Assembly (NCBI GenBank): GCA_029338615.1
Contig: JAQYAS010000092.1
Coordinates: 1-46,916, forward strand
Direction: 5' to 3'
Length of the DNA stretch: 46,916 nucleotides
Source: Clostridiales bacterium
GTDB lineage: Bacteria > Bacillota > Clostridia > Lachnospirales > Lachnospiraceae
Below, one piece after another: positions 43,394-46,916 of this stretch. The translations under genes and the position numbers were made by a program. The first letter of the stretch is position 1. Every line of letters starts with the position of its first letter. A model generated the notes under the pieces. That model made no database searches. It was given only the letters and a program-made list of their open reading frames with translations, and was not told the DNA's origin.

Positions 43394-45208
43394 ATGGAGC
43401 ACATAGATCAGTCAAAGATAAGAAATTTTTGCATAATTGCACACATAGATCATGGCAAGTCGACTCTTGCAGACAGAATTATTGAAAAGACCGGAACCCT
43501 GACAAGCAGGGAGATGCAGAATCAGGTTCTGGATAATATGGATCTGGAAAGAGAAAGGGGAATTACAATCAAGGCGCAGTGCGTCAGGATCATATACAAT
43601 GCCAGGGATGGTGAAGAATATATATTTAACCTCATAGATACTCCGGGACATGTGGATTTCAACTATGAGGTGTCCAGAAGTCTGGCAGCCTGTGAGGGCG
43701 CAATACTTGTGGTGGATGCTGCTCAGGGGATAGAGGCTCAGACTCTTGCAAATGTATATCTGGCCATAGATCATGACCTGGATGTAATGCCGGTTATCAA
43801 TAAGATCGATCTTCCGTCAGCAGATCCGGACAGAGTGGTAAACGAGATAGAGGATGTTATAGGAATAGAAGCACAGGATGCTCCGAGAATATCTGCCAAG
43901 AATGGAATAAACATAGAAGAGGTACTGGAACAGATCGTGAACAGGATCCCTGCTCCACATGGTGATCCGGAGGCTCCGCTTAAAGCACTTATATTTGACA
44001 GTCTGTATGATTCATATAAGGGAGTTATCATATTCTGCAGAATATTTGATGGCTGTGTGAAGAAGGGAACAACCATAAGGATGATGGCCACAGGAGCTGA
44101 GGCTGAGGTGGTAGAAGTAGGAATATTTGGAGCGGGAAGATTTGTACCGTGTGATGAACTGTCGGCAGGTATGGTAGGATATATAACAGCCAGTCTGAAG
44201 AATGTTCAGGATACCACTGTTGGAGATACGGTCACCCAGGCGGACAGGCCATGTGCGGAGGCACTTCCGGGGTATAAAAAGGCGCAGCCGATGGTATACT
44301 GCGGACTTTATCCAGCTGATGGTGCAAAGTATCCGGATCTCAGAGATGCGCTTGAGAAGCTGCAGCTCAATGACGCTGCATTAAGTTTTGAACCGGAGAC
44401 ATCCATAGCTCTTGGTTTTGGATTCAGATGTGGATTCCTTGGACTTCTTCACCTGGAGATAGTTCAGGAGAGACTGGAAAGAGAATTTAATCTTGATCTT
44501 GTGACCACAGCACCGGGAGTTGTGTACAAAGTCCATACAACAGACGGCAATGTAATAGAACTTACCAATCCGTCTAATCTTCCGGATCCTTCTACGATAG
44601 AGTATATGGAGGAACCGTTTGTCGATGCGGAGATCATGGTTACCACAGAGTATGTTGGAGCAATCATGCAGCTCTGTCAGGAAAGACGAGGTGTATACAA
44701 GAGTATGGAATACATGGAGGAGACAAGGGCTCTTCTGAAGTATGATCTCCCACTGAATGAGATAATTTATGATTTCTTTGACGCACTAAAGTCGCGCTCC
44801 AGAGGATATGCTTCATTTGACTATGAGATGAAGGGATATGTACGTTCAGATCTGGTCAAGCTGGATATTCTCATCAATAAGGAAGAAGTCGATGCGCTGT
44901 CATTTATTATACATAAAGATACGGCCTATGAGAGAGGCAGAAAGATGTGTGAAAAGCTCAAGGACGAGATACCAAGACATCTGTTTGAGATACCTATACA
45001 GGCAGCCATCGGTGGCAAGGTAATAGCCAGAGAGACAGTGAAGGCCATGAGAAAGGATGTACTTGCCAAGTGCTACGGTGGAGACATATCTCGAAAGAGG
45101 AAACTTCTTGAGAAGCAGAAAGAGGGTAAAAAGCGGATGAGACAGGTAGGCAATGTGGAGATACCACAGAAGGCATTTATGTCTGTCCTTAAGCTTGACG
45201 AAGAATAA
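43394..45208 (+). CDS. lepA: Elongation factor 4 (LepA)
   Basis: LepA (EF4) is a ribosome-associated translational GTPase implicated in translation control or 30S biogenesis. The G1 motif AHIDHGKST is at residues 16-24, followed by the RGITI switch, DTPGH and NKID G4 motif. Domains II-V match EF-G order without domain IV, and the LepA-specific C-terminal domain ends with the [23 protein letters not shown] stretch. 604 aa is the standard length. AAGGA lies 11 bases upstream of the ATG. lepA and hemW are adjacent, then hrcA, a common Firmicutes order. Confidence 0.97.
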   Translation: MEHIDQSKIRNFCIIAHIDHGKSTLADRIIEKTGTLTSREMQNQVLDNMDLERERGITIKAQCVRIIYNARDGEEYIFNLIDTPGHVDFNYEVSRSLAACEGAILVVDAAQGIEAQTLANVYLAIDHDLDVMPVINKIDLPSADPDRVVNEIEDVIGIEAQDAPRISAKNGINIEEVLEQIVNRIPAPHGDPEAPLKALIFDSLYDSYKGVIIFCRIFDGCVKKGTTIRMMATGAEAEVVEVGIFGAGRFVPCDELSAGMVGYITASLKNVQDTTVGDTVTQADRPCAEALPGYKKAQPMVYCGLYPADGAKYPDLRDALEKLQLNDAALSFEPETSIALGFGFRCGFLGLLHLEIVQERLEREFNLDLVTTAPGVVYKVHTTDGNVIELTNPSNLPDPSTIEYMEEPFVDAEIMVTTEYVGAIMQLCQERRGVYKSMEYMEETRALLKYDLPLNEIIYDFFDALKSRSRGYASFDYEMKGYVRSDLVKLDILINKEEVDALSFIIHKDTAYERGRKMCEKLKDEIPRHLFEIPIQAAIGGKVIARETVKAMRKDVLAKCYGGDISRKRKLLEKQKEGKKRMRQVGNVEIPQKAFMSVLKLDEE

Positions 45209-45225
45209 ACAGTATATTATATGTG

Positions 45226-45266
45226 AAAAGTCGTTAACGAGAGTCTTCTTAGTAGCGGCTTTTTTC
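45226..45266 (+). terminator. Terminator between lepA and hemW
   Basis: AAAAGTCGTT (45226-45235) pairs with AGCGGCTTTT (45254-45263) over 10 bp with G-U pairs, and the T-run continues. Because hemW has no clear promoter of its own, this may only reduce read-through. Confidence 0.6.
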
Positions 45267-45287
45267 ATGAAAATAAGAGGAAAACAT

Positions 45288-46565
45288 ATGATAAATATAT
45301 TACAAGATGAACAGGGGCTTGAAGAGGACAGCAGTATTGAATATGGGAAAAAGCCCTTAAGCGTATATATACATATTCCGTTTTGTATAAAGAAATGCAA
45401 ATACTGTGATTTCCTGTCATTTCCAGTGGGAAAGACATGCATGGACGGATATGGGATGTTCAGACGGAAGTATGTGGAGTCTCTGTGTGAAGAGATAGAA
45501 AGTTATGCGTATCTTGCGGAGACTCATAATATCAATACGATCTATATAGGTGGTGGCACACCGTCTGTACTTGATCCGGACGAGATCACAGTCATAATGG
45601 ATACGGTCAGAAGAATATTTGATATTGACGAAGGTGCAGAGATAAGTATAGAGGTGAATCCAGGAACGCTTACAAGCGCCAAAGCGAAGGAATATATTGC
45701 AAATGGGATAAACAGGATGAGTATAGGACTTCAGTCCGCCCAGAGCGATGAGCTGAAAGCCCTTGGAAGAATACATAATTACGATCAGTTCATAGCTGCA
45801 TTTGACATGGCAAGGGAAGCCGGATTCAGAAATATCAACATAGATCTTATGTCGGATATACCCGGACAAAGCATGCGCTCTTATCTGGATACTCTGGAGA
45901 AAGTGCTCAGATGCAGGCCGGAACACATATCATCCTACAGCCTTATCGTTGAAGAAGGCACGCCACTGGCGGCTGACAGGACATTGCTGGGGCAGATACC
46001 GGATGAGGATGTGGACAGGCAGATGTATGAAGCGACAAATAAAATTCTTGATACCGGGGGATATCACAGGTATGAGATATCCAATTATGCCAGATCCGGA
46101 TATGAGTGCCGTCACAATATAGTGTATTGGACTCTTGGGGAGTATATAGGTGTGGGGATAGGTGCTGCGTCATTTCTGTATGGCCGCCGCTATACCAACA
46201 CTGCAAATATTGAAGATTACGTGGATGCAATGGAGAGACATAAGGAACTTGTGACTTTCGGAGATCCCATAGAAAATGCCGGAAAAGCCAGGGACATACT
46301 GGAACATATGCGCATTGTGGAGGAAGAGCTTGATTCAGACAGGCTCATGGAGGAATATATGTTTCTTGGGCTACGTATGATATCAGGTGTGAGCGCAGGG
46401 AAGTTCAACGACTACTTTGGACGATCCATATACGATGTGTACGGAACAGTCATAGATAAATATACGGCATCAGGTCACCTTGAAGATGACCATGGATTGA
46501 TACGTCTCACCCCGAAGGGAATTGACGTAAGCAACACTATTCTTGCTGATTTTTTGATTGACTGA
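45288..46565 (+). CDS. hemW: Radical SAM heme chaperone HemW
   Basis: HemW is a radical-SAM protein related to HemN that binds heme and hands it to acceptor proteins; it is often wrongly called coproporphyrinogen oxidase. The cluster motif is C33xxxC37xxC40 in PFCIKKCKYCDF. GGGTPS, EVNPGT and the HNIVYW motif near residue 277 are HemN/HemW typical; the C-terminal winged-helix-like domain follows. I chose the ATG at 45288 (AGAGG 7 bases upstream). An in-frame ATG at 45267 is a possible alternative, and the frame continues into lepA without a ribosome site. The last codons overlap the possible promoter and the left arm of the inverted repeat around the structured RNA. Confidence 0.94.
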   Translation: MINILQDEQGLEEDSSIEYGKKPLSVYIHIPFCIKKCKYCDFLSFPVGKTCMDGYGMFRRKYVESLCEEIESYAYLAETHNINTIYIGGGTPSVLDPDEITVIMDTVRRIFDIDEGAEISIEVNPGTLTSAKAKEYIANGINRMSIGLQSAQSDELKALGRIHNYDQFIAAFDMAREAGFRNINIDLMSDIPGQSMRSYLDTLEKVLRCRPEHISSYSLIVEEGTPLAADRTLLGQIPDEDVDRQMYEATNKILDTGGYHRYEISNYARSGYECRHNIVYWTLGEYIGVGIGAASFLYGRRYTNTANIEDYVDAMERHKELVTFGDPIENAGKARDILEHMRIVEEELDSDRLMEEYMFLGLRMISGVSAGKFNDYFGRSIYDVYGTVIDKYTASGHLEDDHGLIRLTPKGIDVSNTILADFLID

Positions 46566-46588
46566 CGGACGGAAGTAGATGGAATCAT
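46558..46588 (+). promoter_or_regulatory. Possible promoter of the structured RNA
   Basis: TTGACT (46558-46563) is followed after 19 bp by AATCAT (46583-46588), with a TG extension just before it. A start near 46595 would match the left end of the long RNA stem. The -10 match is weak and the -35 overlaps the end of hemW. Confidence 0.35.
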
Positions 46589-46594
46589 AAACAG

Positions 46595-46780
46595 GCTGAG
46601 AAAAACAGAGTAGTGTTGCAGGAACAATCGATAGCGAAGACGTTCTCGCTTGTGGGATTTTGTGCTAAGGAGGAGCAGGCAGACGGTCTTATTGCCTGCG
46701 GATCCGCATGCATATAAAAAGCCCACAAGTGAGGTAAGTCGAGCGTGATTGTGTATGCAACACTGCTCTGTTTTTCTCTG
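46595..46780 (+). ncRNA. ssrS: Structured RNA, candidate 6S RNA
   Basis: A gap without a protein gene holds a 180-nt symmetrical hairpin. The closing arms are 46599-46620 (AGAAAAACAGAGTAGTGTTGCA) stated by position: 22 nt pairing with 46756-46777 with a single U-G. Then come ACAATC/GATTGT, an open bubble of about 15-17 nt on each side (46629-46646 and 46731-46745), a stem CGCTTGTGGG/CCCACAAGTG, and an apical region with GCAGGCA/TGCCTGC and GCGGATCCGC hairpins. A long closing stem, large central bubble and apical stem-loop in 180-190 nt is the architecture of 6S RNA, which binds sigma-A polymerase by mimicking an open promoter. I rely on structure, not on a database hit. Other structured RNAs cannot be excluded. 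Confidence 0.6.
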
Positions 46781-46857
46781 CCGTCCGTCAATCGCAACCC
46801 TCCGTTGACACACGGGGCGTTCGCCACAAAAAAATCACAAAAAAGTTCTTTATTTTG

Positions 46858-46886
46858 TTGACAAAACAGGGCGGCAGTGTTAGATT
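46858..46886 (+). promoter_or_regulatory. Predicted sigma-A promoter of the downstream heat-shock operon
   Basis: Consensus TTGACA (46858-46863) and TAGATT (46881-46886) have exactly 17 bp between them. The start near 46893 is next to the CIRCE half-site. The AT-rich stretch at 46828-46857 before it holds no gene. Confidence 0.75.
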
Positions 46887-46897
46887 ATGTTTAGTGG

Positions 46898-46916
46898 TTA
46901 GCACTCAGATATGTTG
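46898..46916 (+). promoter_or_regulatory. CIRCE operator, left half (cut by window end)
   Basis: TTAGCACTC at 46898-46906 is the exact left arm of the HrcA operator TTAGCACTC-N9-GAGTGCTAA. The nine spacer bases follow, and the final base G is the first base expected in the right arm. The downstream gene should be hrcA, with grpE-dnaK-dnaJ, which fits a lepA-hemW-hrcA order. Confidence 0.85.

Larger units (their letters stand above)
46556..46793. repeat. Outer inverted repeat flanking the RNA
   Basis: The 17 nt at 46556-46572 (containing GACGGACGG) and the 13 nt at 46781-46793 (CCGTCCGTCAATC) are complementary, with an extra TGAC copy in the left arm. The left arm lies within the hemW stop region. 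It could extend the RNA stem in a precursor read from hemW, or form a separate processing structure. Confidence 0.6.

Noticed and set aside
46475-46827. Two reverse-strand frames of 80 and 112 aa over the 6S-like region
   Set aside because: The sequence here is explained by inverted repeats of a structured RNA. The frames have no family features or ribosome sites.
1-46916. CRISPR array, tRNA or rRNA genes
   Set aside because: No regularly spaced repeats of the right size and no tRNA or rRNA signatures were seen on either strand by eye.

Overview
This 46.9 kb window looks like a chromosomal segment from an anaerobic, spore-forming Clostridia, most probably a Lachnospiraceae member of the Coprococcus/Roseburia/Butyrivibrio type; the genus cannot be fixed from the sequence alone. 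The reasons are moderate-to-low GC, strong AGGAGG-type ribosome sites with TTG and GTG starts, a dcw (division and cell wall) cluster, forespore regulators (spoIIAA-spoIIAB-sigF), spoVA genes, gpr, spoIIP, and a CIRCE/hrcA-type promoter at the right edge. Apart from a phage- or ICE-type integrase remnant at the left edge, it reads as core genome.

Layout: (1) 1-580: C-terminal end of a tyrosine recombinase with a 10-bp direct repeat, ending just before ychF. (2) 581-2873: ychF and lgt, then a terminator. (3) 3080-15918: the dcw cluster, mraZ-rsmH-ftsL-PBP(ftsI)-PBP(spoVD-like)-mraY-murD-ftsW-divIB-ftsZ, with a predicted MraZ operator of AGTGG repeats ahead of mraZ. ftsA, murE, murF and murG are absent from it. 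(4) 15952-20821: nnrDE, alr, an endoA/mazF-type toxin with no antitoxin beside it, a CorC-like CBS protein and a YebC regulator. (5) 20889-24430: a heterodimeric ABC exporter. (6) 24472-29346: class III aminotransferase (argD-like), queF, folC, a 48-aa ORF and a zinc-ribbon/TPR membrane protein. (7) 29444-37742: the forespore cluster spoIIAA-spoIIAB-sigF-spoVAA-spoVAB-spoVAC, then a break containing a DUF3783-like gene, a VanW-domain gene and a reverse-strand CLC antiporter, then spoVAD-spoVAE. (8) 37770-41078: a reverse-strand class A penicillin-binding protein and a small unknown gene. (9) 41114-46565: gpr, spoIIP, lepA and hemW. (10) 46566-46916: a 180-nt, nearly symmetrical inverted-repeat RNA that fits 6S RNA, then a strong promoter and half a CIRCE operator that should belong to hrcA-grpE-dnaK beyond the window.

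Functionally the window joins peptidoglycan precursor synthesis, septal synthesis and Z-ring assembly with the sigma-F developmental switch, the spore dipicolinic-acid channel (SpoVA) and germination/engulfment enzymes. The observations most worth pursuing are the 6S-like RNA locus, the divided spoVA operon and its inserted genes, the antitoxin-less EndoA with a nested palindrome upstream, a PBP whose KTG box reads KTA, and inverted repeats in the argD and PBP1A leaders. I saw no CRISPR array, tRNA, rRNA or intact mobile element.
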